Below are positions 1 through 12,233 of a DNA stretch of 64,000 nt, one piece after another. The position numbers and the translations under genes are program-made. This stretch comes from Ophiosphaerella korrae (lineage: Eukaryota; Ascomycota; Dothideomycetes; Pleosporales; Phaeosphaeriaceae): positions 1-64,000 of the forward strand of contig JALNQF010000168.1 of the NCBI GenBank assembly GCA_028456385.1, read 5' to 3'. Under the pieces are notes generated by a model. It worked only from the letters and a program-made list of their open reading frames with translations. It searched no databases and was not told the DNA's origin. The stretch's first letter is position 1; each line of letters opens with the position of its first letter.

Positions 1-734
1 AAACGTTTCTAAATAGTATAATATATTAGGACTTAAATAATAAAGATAAAGATTAAAAAAATAATAGAGGTAAGAAAAGAGCTTAGTAAGACGCTACTAA
101 GTTACTAAGCTTTAGAGAAGGACTTACTAAAAGCTAAATTAAAAGTCTTAGTATTATTAGTTTATATATTATTATATACTTGTTTATAGGATACTATTAA
201 GTAAAGCTTCTTAGAATCTTTATACTTTATTGTACTAGTATAAGTAATACAAGAAAAAAACCCTCTCTTACTAGTTGCGCTAGATTAAATAAAGTATTAC
301 CTAGTGTAGACTAGTAAATATCTACTATTAGATTTATTAGTCTCTAGTACTATAGCTTACTCTAGTATATAGCCTATAATACTATATCTTTAGTACTATC
401 CTAGTAATAGGTTTATAAGTAGATAAATATATTATAGTCTAAAATAGTAGTATATAAAGCTTTAGTTCTAGTTAAAGTATTTAATTACTTATATAGTATA
501 GAAGTAAAAGAAAACTAACTATATCTAGACACTAGTAGATACTTAGATCTTAAAAAAAAGTATACTAATAGGTAAGGATTATAAAGCCTTACTAAAGGCC
601 CTTAATATTATTAAAACTATTATATAAGAGAATATATAGATAAGTACTTATATATTATAAAGTATAATAACGTAATAATATATAATACTAAACTACTCTA
701 CCTAATTAAGAGTATAAGCTATAAAAGCTTTAAC

Positions 735-950
735 TTAAAATAATACTAAGTTAAGATTATAGTTATTATTTATAAGACTAAGGACTAATATAAAGTATAT
801 AGAATCTAAATTAGATAAAATAGAACTTAAAATAAGTAATATAGGGCCTAAAATAGGTAATATAAGGCCTAAAATAGGTAATATAGGGCCTAAACTAAGT
901 AATATAGGACCTAAAATAGAAAATATACTACTAAGACTATTTAGAAGCAA
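735..950 (-). other. Spurious antisense ORF over heptad repeat
   Basis: This 71-codon frame is the only open frame of any size. It begins with TTG rather than ATG and is simply the reverse complement of the 21-bp tandem repeat of the + strand relic. Its repetitive I/L/P/G sequence follows from reading AT-rich repeats backwards. I do not regard it as a gene. Confidence 0.8.
797..922 (+). repeat. 21-bp tandem repeat, six copies
   Basis: Six head-to-tail units of exactly 21 bp start at 797, 818, 839, 860, 881 and 902. The consensus core is ATATAGGGCCTAAAATAGGT. The first two units are more diverged. The period is seven codons and keeps the frame of the surrounding relic, so it was probably a protein repeat. 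GGCC survives in the central units because it contains no CA or TG. Confidence 0.85.
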
Positions 951-1840
951 AGTAAAAAAGTATAAATAAATAGGTGTTTCTAAAGATAGTTTTATTAATC
1001 TCTTAGTACTTAAAGATATAGAATACTATATAATATTAGATTACTAGTTATAACCTAATCTACTATAAGCTTATAAGGACTATGTACTTATACTATAAAA
1101 TTACCTAGGTAATAATAATATATTAGCTAATAATAATAAGTAAGACAAGAATTAATTTTTTACTAAATAGTTTAATAATAAATATAGAAATCTTTATTAT
1201 AATCTTTATAACTAAGAGCTAAGTAAAGAGCCTAAAATTAATTTAGACTTTTTAGAAATATAATACTATAATCTAAGTAAAATTTTTTTAGAGGATAGTA
1301 CCTTTAAGCTCTACCTAAAATTTATATATTAGTAAAATCTTTGTCTCCTATATAAAGAAACTAATATAGATAAATACTAAGTAGTAGATCTTTTCTTTTT
1401 ACTTATAATAGGTGTTCCTCTTTTTATAAGACTTATCTATAGCTTACTTTATATACTAATCCTTAGTTCTATTTATATTATATAAGTTCTTTTAGATAAT
1501 AAAGATATAAGCCTAATAGAAGAAAATAAATTAGTATAGGTATTTATAGTAATTATAGAAGGTAATAATAGAAGACTATTACTCTTTATAGTAAGTAATA
1601 CTACTAAAAAGACTATATTTATTATAGGGAAAGGCTACTCTAAATTAATTAGGTTGTAGTTTACTAATTAGATTAAAGAGAATATTAATATAAGCTTATA
1701 TCCTTTCTCTATTAAAACTATAACTAACTATTATAGCCTAGAAATATTACTTTATTAATAGAAAGTACTTTACTCTTAGTTTATATAGCTAAAACTTACG
1801 TCTAACACTTTTTTTCTATTAAAGATATTTTTTCTTTAAA

Positions 1841-1931
1841 ATTATAGCTACGCTTTTTAAGAGAGCTTATTAAAGATTCCTTTTTTTATAAATTATAGCT
1901 ACGCTTTTTAAAAGAGCTTATCGCGCCTTAT
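1841..1931. repeat. 51-bp direct duplication
   Basis: The segment beginning ATTATAGCTACGCTTTTTAA occurs at 1841 and again at 1892, a period of 51 bp with about 40 bp of each copy preserved. It marks the 3' end of the first readable relic frame. It is a short tandem duplication with no recognised function. Confidence 0.75.
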
Positions 1932-2183
1932 TAATAAGAAAATATCTTAAAGTAGTAAAGAATCTCTAGTATAGCTTTACTATAAAAAGCTAATATAAGA
2001 GGTATAGTAGAGCTATTAGGGCTCTATAGTTAAGCTATAGGAAGCTTTTTTTCTAATATAAAAGCTTTTAATATAAAGGTATTATACTAACTATTATATA
2101 TAAAGCCTACTAGTTTAAAATAAAGATAATAGCTAAGAATTATCTAGTGCGTAAATAAGATTAGTTTAACCTATATTCTAGAC

Positions 2184-3200
2184 TTACTTAAGGTAGTTAT
2201 AGCTAAACTACTAGAGAAATAGATACCTAAGCGTAATAAAAAACCTTATATTGATAAGCTCTTCTATATATACTTCTTCCTAGATAAGTAAGAGAGTTAA
2301 ACCTATTTATCTATTACCTAAAGCTACTATACTAAGTATTACTACTACTAGATATATAAACTTATAGTCAATAAGCTTTAGAATAGTAAGTAGAATAGCT
2401 ATTAATAGTAGTATAGAGTTTCTCTTTATAAGTAAACTATAAGCTATAAATAAAGACTATATAAAGAATTACTAGTAACTCTAGATACTAATATAATAAA
2501 TACTATATATAGAGATTTTAGTCCTATATAAAGGAATAAGAGAGCTTTAGATATAGTAAAGGAAGATATTATATATAAAGTAAAATAAGAATATAAGAGA
2601 AATAAAGAGAAAGCTAAGTAAAATATTATAAGATACTTAAAGAAAGGAAAAGTACTAAATTATATACTACAAGGTACTATAAGCCTTAATATAGGTTTAC
2701 TTATCTTTTTCCCTAGATTAAAATCTACGTTACTATTATTATCTATAGATAAACTTAGAATTAAGCTAGAAGTAAAGAATTAAAAGTAGTTAAACAAGCT
2801 TATTAAAATTAAAGAGTAAATATTACCTAACTATATATATATTTTCTACAACTAAGATCTAAATAGTATTAATAGAATAATACTACTAGAAGTAATCTAG
2901 TTTAGTAAGGTTTTATAGTATAGACTAACGCTTATAAAGTATATACTACTAGTACTCCTTAATATTATCTTAAAGAATCTAATAAAAGCTCTAGACTTTA
3001 GAGATTATAACCTAAAGGAGTATAAACTTAACTTACTTAGGTTTTTTACTTAATAGAATAAAGATAAACTACTTTATAAGTTTATTTATATTATACTATT
3101 TTCTAGTATATCTTATTTACTTCTTCTGAACTTATAAATAGTACTACTATAACTTAGCTACCTATAAATACTATATATATAATAGTACCTAGGGAATAGG
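2184..3200 (+). pseudogene. Decayed coding relic, unknown protein
   Basis: A + frame can be read for about 340 codons with only TAA/TAG interruptions. The reading is basic and soluble-looking, with runs rich in K, R, Y and N around 2300-2650 and L/I-rich text after 2650. No family is recognised. Between 3.1 and 3.2 kb the best frame shifts by one step into the next relic, so the two may be halves of one gene broken by an indel, or two genes. Confidence 0.42.
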
Positions 3201-3790
3201 TTTTTCTAGAGGTAATAGAAATTAATTTATAGTATCTTCTAGTAATATAGGAGAGTACGTAGTATAATATTAAGTAATACTATTCTCTTTATTAAGAAAG
3301 TTATATAAGATAGTTAGTACTTATAAGAGAGTAGAATCTTTTACTTATAGCTTAAGTACTTACTATAGAGCTAAAGTTAATACAAAAAGAACTTTAGAAG
3401 CTTATTATAGAACTTACTATAGAAGTAAGAAAAGATTAACTAGGTCTACTTAGTTATATTACGGCTATATATCTATAGATACCTAGAAAGTAAAGTATTA
3501 AACGACTAGCGTATCTAGTATACTAGAAAACAATTCCTATCTCCTAGGCGTATTACAATTATCTAAAACGTACGTATAATAGTTATAGGAGCGATATTAT
3601 ATATAAGGGAAAAAGAAAAGTATAGGTTTAATAAGAACCTATATAGGTTAACTATAATAATATTAAGGATAGAGAGAGCTTAACCTAAGTAGAAGTATAC
3701 GCTAATCCTAGGAGGCTTTTACGCTACTTCTAGTAACGTATAACTAGAGCCTAATTAGTAGTTATACTAAGTCTTTATTAAAACAATAAT
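3100..3790 (+). pseudogene. Decayed coding relic, charged C-terminal part
   Basis: About 230 codons in a different frame from the previous relic. The decoded text is charged, with many E, K, R and Q positions, for example a stretch rich in R, S, D and K around 3540-3700. It ends where the convergent - strand relic begins near 3.78 kb. The tail-to-tail arrangement of two readable frames suggests that this point is a real gene or element border. Family unknown. Confidence 0.42.
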
Positions 3791-4500
3791 TTATATATAC
3801 TATATATTTTTGTTTTAAAGACTTGTTTATTACTATAGTATTTTTATAATATATTATACTTAAGCTACTTAAAAATAAGCGCTTCTATTTACTATATATA
3901 CTATAAAGAAGTAATTTACGTATAAAGCTTACTATAGTAGCCTAGAATATAATATCTAAAGGAAGCTCTATATACTAGTAAAACTTATAAATAGCTTTAC
4001 TATAGCTTTTTAGCTTATTCTATACCTTACTATAACTAGTACTAAGAAGACTTAAGATATTTACACTATAGAAAACTAATTTCTTGTTTTTCTAGTAATT
4101 AATATATTTAACTAAATCCTCTTAAACTAGTTATTTTATATCTATTAGTCTGTTCCTATAAATATATAATAGACTTCCTTAAGTAATAATAATCTTAACT
4201 TTATTACGTTTAGTTTTATATAATTATTAAGCGTCTAAGATTACTTATAAGGTAATATTAAATATTTAGATAGCCTCTCTAATATTATAAGAGGTCTTTA
4301 TAAGAGTATTATAATTATAAATAGTAGAGTTAAAAGGAACTAACTCTATATAAAGTAGAAGTAAGCTCTAAGCTCTCTTATAAATTATATCTTAAAGCGC
4401 CTTACTAGAAGCTTTTTTAAAGGATAAAGACTTATTATAAGCTTTTTTAATTATTTTTATTATCCTCTTAATTACTTCTTTATAATAATATTACGTAGTA
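3770..4500 (-). pseudogene. Decayed coding relic on minus strand
   Basis: Read from 4500 down to 3770 this frame gives about 240 codons, starting with a lysine-rich helix (K, E, R and I repeats) and continuing with mixed hydrophobic and basic text. Stops are TAA/TAG only. The upstream flank at 4560-4600 is a poly-purine tract on this strand that would encode lysine and glutamate runs. It converges on the + strand relic ending at 3790. I do not recognise the protein. Confidence 0.42.
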
Positions 4501-4659
4501 TTAAAGCTTAGTTTAAGATAATAACTTTTATTACTCTACTTAAAAGTATATTTCTAAGTATATACTTTTTTTTCTTCTTCTTTTTCTTCTTTTTTATTAT
4601 ATAATCGCCTCTCTTACGCTATATATTTAACTTATATTTTAAACCCTTTAATAGTAGTT

Positions 4660-5215
4660 TAAATATTACTAAGTTATAATAAAGCTTTAGCCTTATAGAG
4701 AGAAGAGTATAAAAAGAGGTTAGGTATAATTATAGAGACGTTTTAGGGTTTAATGTAGTTAAATACTTATTTTAGAACTAGTAAGAGATTATACTAATAT
4801 TTCTAGTAGATAGGAAGGCTTTCGTATAAGAAGATTTAGAAATTATAGCTAGATATCTAAGCCTAGAACTATTTATTAGTAATTAGGTTAACAAGGTTAT
4901 CTTCTAAATATATATTATTTATTTTCCTTATAACTTATACTATTGCTTAGTACTTTAATAAGGATAAAGGAACAAGAGAATATATATTATATTATAGGAT
5001 AATAATAATAGTATAGTTTAATTCTATAGAACTAGAGATACCCTAATAAGTACTAGTAATAGTTACTCTATATTAAGGATTTATACAAAGGCTATACTAT
5101 AACGTAGTTAATCTTTTTAAATTTAAGGAAAGAAAGGTTAATTTACGTTACTTAAATAAGAGATTAGATACCTTTTATTATTATAATAAATAAATACTCT
5201 TTCTTTAGACCTATA
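4660..5215 (+). pseudogene. Short decayed coding relic
   Basis: About 185 codons rich in R, Q, Y and I are readable on the + strand up to the small inverted-repeat element at 5221. Stop density is higher than in the better relics, so coding is only probable. Family unknown. The minus strand is also partly open here, so the strand call is weak. Confidence 0.3.
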
Positions 5216-5217
5216 CT

Positions 5218-5430
5218 TATTAGTAAAATTAGCTTTACCCTATAGATACAAATTTTAATTATAGCTAATCTACTTATAAAAGATAAAGCTAATTTTACTA
5301 CTAACTAGTATTAAAAACTTTCTATAACTCTATAAGAATAAATTATAGAATAGTAGATATTTATTACTTTTATATACTACTAAAAATTTAGTCTATAATA
5401 GTGTTTATAATATACTACTAAAATAGTACC
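5218..5430 (+). repeat. Repeat R5, inverted relative of 16880-17085
   Basis: Beyond the 82-bp hairpin the similarity with the inverted copy continues for about 130 bp. Shared text includes AAAAACTTTCTATAACT and TAGTAGATATTTATTA. The hairpin is therefore embedded in a longer duplicated segment. Similarity fades after about 5430. Confidence 0.65.
5221..5302. mobile_element. 82-bp MITE-like inverted-repeat element
   Basis: The segment starts TAGTAAAATTAGCTTTA and ends with its inverse, TAAAGCTAATTTTACTA, so it is a small hairpin with 17-bp terminal arms. A second copy lies in reverse orientation at 17001-17080, where one arm reads GCTAATTTCGCTA, suggesting that the pre-RIP end contained CGAAATTAGC. 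A lone 16-base end, AAAGCTAATTTCGCTA, also occurs near 6241-6256. These features fit a tiny non-autonomous DNA transposon. No transposase is tied to it. Confidence 0.6.
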
Positions 5431-5569
5431 TAATAACTTTTAATATACTCTTTTTATATTAAACTCTATATAAGTCTTAGTACTAAGACTATAAACGTCT
5501 ATATATATCTCTTTACTATAATCTTATTTACTATTAGTGTAGTCTAATTTACTACGTATAATCTATTTT

Positions 5570-6190
5570 TATAGGGTATACTAGTAATACTTCTTTATCT
5601 TATAGTAGCTACTCTATACTTTCTCTACTTAACGCTATTCTATATTTTCTCTAATTACTATATAGTATATCTATAGTAGTATATCAACTATATTAGAATA
5701 GTTATCTTTATATAGGCTACGTTAATCTTATTTATATTTATAGCCTTTAGTTAAGTAAAAACAAGGTAGTAGAGATATATAGTTATTATTACTTTAGTAA
5801 CTTCTATCTCTTTTATTTATCTCTAAGATATTTAGTACTATTAGTTAAGAAGCTAGCGTAGTTAAGTTACTATATATATTATAATTAGGAGCCTATTAAC
5901 ACTACCTACGCTAGACTACTAGTACACCTACTCTAGAAAGAATCTAGAATATAGGCTTTTATACGCTTTCTTAAGACTTATAATTATTAATAGTATAGGT
6001 AGTAGAATCTATATAATAGATTTTCTTAGCGATACGTTAAGAAAATACTTAAACTTACTAGATATTAGCTATTATATTATATATTTTATAGTTATTATTA
6101 GAGGACGTATATATTAGTATAGTTTAATAGAGGTATACTATAAGTAAGTACTCTCTAGCTTAGGGATACTAGCTTAGTAATTAGAATAGT
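5570..6190 (+). pseudogene. Decayed coding relic, unknown
   Basis: About 205 codons are readable. A hydrophobic N-terminal third, rich in L, Y and S, is followed by a basic region with many R, K, Q and N. Stops are all TAA/TAG. It lies downstream of repeat R5 and ends before the lone R5-type end at 6241. Family unknown. Confidence 0.4.
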
Positions 6191-6429
6191 TAGGTCTAGT
6201 TAGCTAGTTAGTAGAATTATATTGTAGTCGCCTTTAAGATAAAGCTAATTTCGCTAGAAACTATATTTACTATTATAATAGTTACTAATATTTATTACAA
6301 CCTTAGCTATCTACTTACTATTATACTCCTAAGCCTAATCTATAAGCTTTAATATATTTTTCTCTCCTCTTTTAATTTTAGTATTAAAAATTCTTTATAC
6401 TTACTCTTTTATAGTAATATCTACCTATT

Positions 6430-7690
6430 TACTATAAGTTTAAGGTATAGCTTTATAGAAATTACTCTATTTTACCTAAGTAGTTATATAGACCTTAAGT
6501 AGTATATATAAATTATAGTATACTAGATATAGCTCTCTTTTTATAGAATTAAGTATATCTAGACTCTTATTACGCGTTAGAGATTAATAAAGTAGTCCTA
6601 ACTCTAGAGATTATTTATACTTATACTTTAAGTATATCTCTTTTTTATATTGTAGTTGTTTTACGTAGTTATATTAAATAGTAATTGTAATACTATATAT
6701 ATATATTACGAGGGCTTATACTTATAGCTATAAATAATAGTATTTAAGGAAGAATACACTATAAATTTACTATATTTAGTATAACTAAAGTTAAAGTATA
6801 CTATATATATAGTAGTAAAGTATTAATAAGTCTATTACTCTTTTATATAAGGTTAAGTACTATATAATCTAGTTACTAAATATAGCTTAGTAAGTATTAG
6901 CTATTTTATGTAATTAGTAGGTATTAGTTAGAAGTTCTATCTTATTTGTTTAGGCCTATTATCTTAAACCTAGGTGCCTATAGTATATTACTACTTATCT
7001 AAGATTATAGCTAGTAACTCTATTTAAACTAGTATAGCTAATATAAGTATAAGTAGATAATATTAAGATTATAGTATACTTAACACTACTATACCTTTAG
7101 CTAATAGCTATAGTAGTATAAATACTACTTATCTTAGACCTACTAGAGGTTTTATACAACTAACCCCTAATAAAGATATATTTAAAGTTAGATTTTATAT
7201 CTCTAAAGGCTAAGGCTTAGGCTAGAGAGCTAGGGTTTAACTTATACACTATTTCTCTATATCTATTAATATAAGTTTTAAGAGTATTAGCTTTAAGAGT
7301 TATATTATAAAAAAATATAGGTAACTAAAGCTTTTTTTACTATTAGTTAATAATAGATATATAATTATTACTACTATCTAGATAAAGAGAAGTACTAGTA
7401 GCTCTACTCGATAGAAAAATAAAGAGTTAAAAAGTTTACGTAGACGTAGTTTAACTTATATAATAATATAGAACTATAGCTAAAGTTAATATAGTTACTT
7501 TACTACTCTTTAGTATATTATTTAAGAATTTTTTATTATAAGGCTATAACACTAACTTAATAGTAGTTATACTTATAATATAGATAAGAATAATATTAAA
7601 AAGTCTTATTATAGTATAAAAAGTATTTTAGATAGAAGTTTTAGTAGTAAGCTAAGTACTAAAGAGAGTAGTAAAATACTTACCTTAATT
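6430..7690 (-). pseudogene. Decayed coding relic, about 420 codons
   Basis: Read from 7690 to 6430, one frame stays readable over about 420 codons with about 6% TAA/TAG in its first 235 codons. The + strand over the same interval shows about 10%. The text looks like a soluble protein with S/T-rich N-terminal parts, a K/N/R middle and a Y-rich C-terminal part. No catalytic motif could be named. It may belong with the - strand relic at 8.0-9.4 kb, though the frames differ. Confidence 0.5.
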
Positions 7691-8029
7691 ATAGTATAAT
7701 CTTATAGTATTAAAATTCTTAGAGCCTTAATATTAAATAAGTTAATCTATCGCTAAATTAAATATAGTATACCTAGTACCTTAGCTATAGTAGAACCTTT
7801 AAGTAAATCCTTTAATAAATACTAATAGGTTCTCTTTATTTAACTTAACAATCTTCTTAATTAATATTACTACTTTTTAACTTATTTTAGCTACTTACTT
7901 AAGATACTTTCCTTACTATTATTAACCCTCTATATATAGAATATATATATTACTAGTTAAGATATAAATTGTTTTAAGAATATAGCTTATTTTATAAATT
8001 AGGTATATTAATTATTGTTATAGATAGAT

Positions 8030-9400
8030 ATCTAATATTCTCTTATATAAGTAGTGTATAGTTATAATTTCTATCTTTAAGATCTAGTTACTAACGCCCT
8101 TACTTATATTATCTACGCTTTTACTAATATTTAACCTAAAACTAAAGAAGTCTATCTATCTAATACTTAGTCTAATATATAAAAGTACTATCTTTCTAAC
8201 TTATAGACTAAGACTAGTCTTAATATCTATAGATACGTAAAATAGCTCTACTTATAGAAAAAACAAAATTACTAGCTAAAAATACTACTATCTATTAGTA
8301 GATAGTTATATTCTAGTAACTTTACTCTACTAGCTTCTATAGTTATAAGTAGGTCTAGGTTTATAAGTAGTACTATTACTTTTCTTAAAGATCTTAGCTT
8401 TAATAGTATAGATTTATTTAATATATAACGTAAGCTTTACACTCCCTAATATATTTATATAGGCCTTAATTTAGACTAGGAGTTTTTATAAAGTATTTAA
8501 ACTAAGCTAGTATCTTGTTATATATTAAATAGTAGTTGTAGATAAGCTTTAGGCTAATAATCTAGTTATACTACTAGCTAAAACTTATAAGGTATAACTT
8601 TAGTTACTTTACTATATAGAGAAAGCTAATAAAACTAGTAACTTAATATATACTTAGTATAATATATACTCTAAAACTACCTCTTATTAACTACTATAAC
8701 TTTAGTAAGTAAGTAATAGTAACTAGGTATAAAAAATCTCTAATTTACGTAATATAGAGCCTAGTAACTATAATATCTTAAAGTTAGCTACTATAGATAA
8801 ATACTTAGACTTTTAGAATTTAATATAAGTTTAATTCTAAGGACTATTTATTTCTAACTCTTTTAAAGGCGTATAACTACTCTAGTAGTAATTCTAGCGT
8901 AAGCTCCTATAACGTAAACTAGAACTAATTATTAATAATCTAAAGTAGTACTCTATTTAATACTAATAAAGTAGTTAATAACTACGTTAGATCTAGAGTT
9001 CTTACTAGTAAAATTATAATTAGAATACTACTCTATAGTTACTCTTTTATAAATACTAATAGCTTTAGGATACTTTACTCTAGTATTAGTAAAGGTATAT
9101 AGGAATTAGAGATATATAATTATAAGGACTTACTATAGCTAGGTATAGTTAAGATAAATTCTACTATTAGAGTAAGCTAGAGCTATAACACTATATAATA
9201 ACTTATAGTAAGCTTTAATATACCTAAAGTTATATTAATAAAAGTAGTATATATTAAAGCTAAGAGTCTTAGTAGTATAATATAGTAGGAATTAAGTAGT
9301 AATAAAAAGAGTAATAGGTCTCTTATCTAAACTATAAGACTTACAACCTTACTTTTACTACTATATTAATACTATAGTTTATTAAAACTCTTAGAAGAGT
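8030..9400 (-). pseudogene. Decayed coding relic with a frame break
   Basis: From 9400 down to about 8390 one - frame gives about 335 codons, and from about 8390 to 8030 a second frame takes over, so an indel probably lies near 8.39 kb. Decoded text contains P/T/S/L-rich and Q-rich parts. A short cysteine-containing stretch, near 8440, faintly recalls retrotransposon polyproteins but is not enough to name one. Unknown. Confidence 0.42.
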
Positions 9401-9584
9401 TAGTACTCTTAAAAAGAGTATTAACTTACTAAAATATCCTAAATCTATACATAGAAATTTAAAGGTAGGAATAAATAATTAGATAAGCTAATTTTATTTA
9501 TTACTTAAAAGACTATATATCTCTTACTTACTTCTTTACTTCTATTAACCCTCTACTTTAGTACGTAGTAGTAAAATATATACT

Positions 9585-10120
9585 CTAAAAATACAATTCT
9601 TATAAGTAATTATACTTTTATACTATAGTATATTTAAAGAAGTCTAGCTAAAGATACTACTTTTTAGTCTAAGTTATAGCGTCTAATAGATAGTATACTT
9701 TAATATAAGCTATACAAGAATATTAAGTATAAAATAGAGCTATTTAAAGTAGTATAGTTAAATACAAAATTAGTATTAGAATCTTATACTCTCTTAACTT
9801 TAAATTCTAGTTTACCTTATAGATAAAGAGAATACTAGAAGTATAAAGACTACCTAGAGCTAATATAATTTTAATTATATATAGTAAGCTACGTTACTAT
9901 AGCTAATAGTAAGTTTTAGTAAAGTTATTTCTACTAAGGTCTATTAGTTTAAGCGAAATTTTCTATAAGTAATTTCTTACTCTCTTAGTTTAACGCTCTA
10001 TTTTCTTTAGTTATAACTACCCTCTACTCTCTAGTAGATAAGACTCTCTAATATTAAAACCTTTATTAAAATCTTAATTTATACTCCTTCTACTTTTACT
10101 TATAATAAAACTTAATATAA
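9585..10120 (+). pseudogene. Relic sharing a segment with 16.1 kb
   Basis: A + frame of about 175 codons begins with a 64-bp segment (9585-9648) about 88% identical to 16065-16128; both translate in frame to the same motif, K-N-x-I-L-I-S-x-Y-T-F-I-L. The following residues also resemble each other loosely. The two sites therefore appear to be copies of the C-terminal part of one protein family. Downstream text is Q/N/Y-rich. Function unknown. Confidence 0.5.
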
Positions 10121-11115
10121 AAAAGAATACAAGATAAAACTACTTTATAATTTAAAATACACCTAGTAAATTATATAGTATCTTAATACTTTATAGAGTA
10201 AAGTTTCTTAAAGTAAGCTCTTTTAGTATACTCTTTATATATCTAAATAGACCTAGTAAAGTCTATAAGCTCTCTAAAAGAATAAAGTCTAAATCCTAAT
10301 ACTAATTTTATACGCGACTATATAGAAATATTAACTAGATCTAATTAATAAAGGTTATTATAGCTAAAGTCCTTATTTTAAAGGGGAAAGAAGCTTAATT
10401 AACTTAATATAATTAGCGTCTTTAGACTAATATTATCCCTATATTAAGTTAATCTTATCTTAATAAGTAATTAAGTTTTATAAATATATATAAAGCGTCT
10501 ACTTAGCTATTTTAGTTAGATACCTTACTATTTCTTTATTATATCTAGATAATCTACAATATAATAGAATTGTAGCTATATCTATTATTAGTTACGTTAG
10601 CTAACGCCTATATATCTTTATAGTATCTACTAGCCTTAGGTAGCGCTTAAGAAGCTAATCTTCTAATAATAATTATTAATAAAGAGTTAAATTTTCTTAT
10701 AAGATACTATAATTCTATAGGTACTTTTATATTACCTTCTCCTAGTAACTATTAGGGCTACTTAGACTTTCTTAGAACTAAAGAAGGCTAACCTTAAGTC
10801 TTATAGTAACTAGAGTAAGAAGTATACTTCTAGCTATCTAATTATATATATAAAACTAGTATTAATAGATTAACTTACTATAGTAAAAGCTATTAAGTTA
10901 GATTTTCTATTAATAAAAGAAAGACTTAGAAGGTTATAGTATTATATTATAGTAATTATCTATACTATAATAAAAGAGACCTTTAAATATTTTACTTTAG
11001 AGTTCTCTAAAATATTCTAGAGGGCCTAGCTATATTTAGATAGATCTAGCTAAATTATAAGTACAAATTATTTATAAATTATATATTAGTTAAGATTAGT
11101 TAGAGTTCTTATAAT
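10120..11115. other. AT-rich stretch, nothing named
   Basis: I see RIP-type sequence with no tandem repeat, inverted repeat or convincing long frame. A poly-purine patch with AAAGGGGAAAG occurs near 10380-10390. It may be more relic coding sequence too decayed to follow by eye. Confidence 0.4.
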
Positions 11116-12233
11116 ATTACTATCTAAACTTAATTATATATATCTATAGCCCCTTAAACGCTCTTATTAATATTAAGGTTATATAAATACTTAAAGTCTA
11201 CTACTTTATACTAAAATCTTATAAATTAGAGCTTAAGTATAAGATAGACTTTAAAGTCCTATAATAGATATAAAAAGATAATCTTAGTAGAACCTTCTAG
11301 TTAGTAGTAGTCTTAGGCTACTAAACAGCTCTAGTTTTATAATATAAGATTAGGCGATAAATAATATTTAGAAAACTACCTTCTAACTAAGCGTATCCTT
11401 ACTACTTATAACTAGGAGTTAGCACCTATTATAGAAATAAGCTACTACGCCGTAGGCGCTTAATATAAGCCTAATACTAAAGCTAAGAATTAAGAAAGTA
11501 ATAGATTTAAGATTAGTTAGTAAGATATATATAGTATTATTAATAGAGATAGTGTATATAAAATAGAATATATTACGTGTTAAGGTTTAAGTAGTATACT
11601 ATATATATAAAAATAGCTTAGGTAAGCTTAAGATAATAGAGGATGCGCGTAGTAGGATTAAAATAAATTAAAATTTCTCTAATCTAACATCTATCTACGT
11701 GTACTAGAAAACCCTATAAGCTAGAACTTTTTATTACTATATATCCTACAACTATTAATAAACTTAGAAACTCTTAGTATAATATAATTATACTATATTC
11801 TCTACCTAGTTAATTTCTCTTAAAGTAAAACATGTTACTAATTCTATAATAGTTGTTTATACTTACTAGCTTTAGCTTAAAAGGTTTTAGATTTAATAAT
11901 TACCTTTTATATTTACTCTATATTATAGGATACTATAGATAGATATCTTAAAAGTATAAACTAAGCTTAGATACCTATTAGCTAACTAACTTACTTTTCT
12001 ATACTACTATAATACTCGTGTAGCTAAGACTACTAAAAGTAGTAAGTTATAAAGTAATAAAGAGAATTTTAGTAAATAGAATACTATAACTATACTTTAG
12101 ATTATTTATCTTAAGATTCTAGAGTTATAATACCCTACGTTAGCGTTACTATATCTACTAGCGCTAATAGTTTTCTAGTACGTAGAGTTTTCTAGTATAC
12201 GTAAATAGACGTTAGTTAATAGATAATACTATT
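11115..12233 (+). pseudogene. Decayed coding relic with arginine-rich patch
   Basis: About 370 codons are readable on the + strand. A basic block around 11430-11470 decodes with several consecutive arginines and contains the GC-rich word CGCCGTAGGCGC. Downstream text is rich in T, S, H/Y and R. The frame runs up to the border of repeat R4 at 12234, so R4 may have inserted into it or truncated it. Family unknown. Confidence 0.42.

Larger units (their letters stand above)
67..1860 (+). pseudogene. Decayed coding relic with coiled-coil heptads
   Basis: One frame (starting at 67) stays readable for about 590 codons. Its only stops are TAA and TAG, at about 7% of codons in the stretch I counted, against about 15% in a neighbouring frame. 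Near 797-922 it contains six in-frame 7-residue units of the type N-I-G-P-K-I-G, where ATA may stand for original ACA or ATG; this reads like a coiled-coil or heptad segment. Downstream comes a hydrophilic globular-looking region rich in D, N, Y and L. No start codon survives. I do not recognise the family. The heptad unit being exactly 21 bp and in phase with the long frame is the best evidence for former coding. It could be a transposon protein or a duplicated host gene. Confidence 0.5.

Noticed and set aside
735..950. 71-codon open frame on the minus strand
   Set aside because: It starts with TTG, is antisense to a better-supported relic and consists of the complement of a 21-bp tandem repeat.
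8390..8480. Copia-like integrase/RT hint in the minus-strand relic
   Set aside because: Only a few residues around a cysteine looked similar. No D-D-E, GAG-prepeptide or Y-x-D-D motif could be found.
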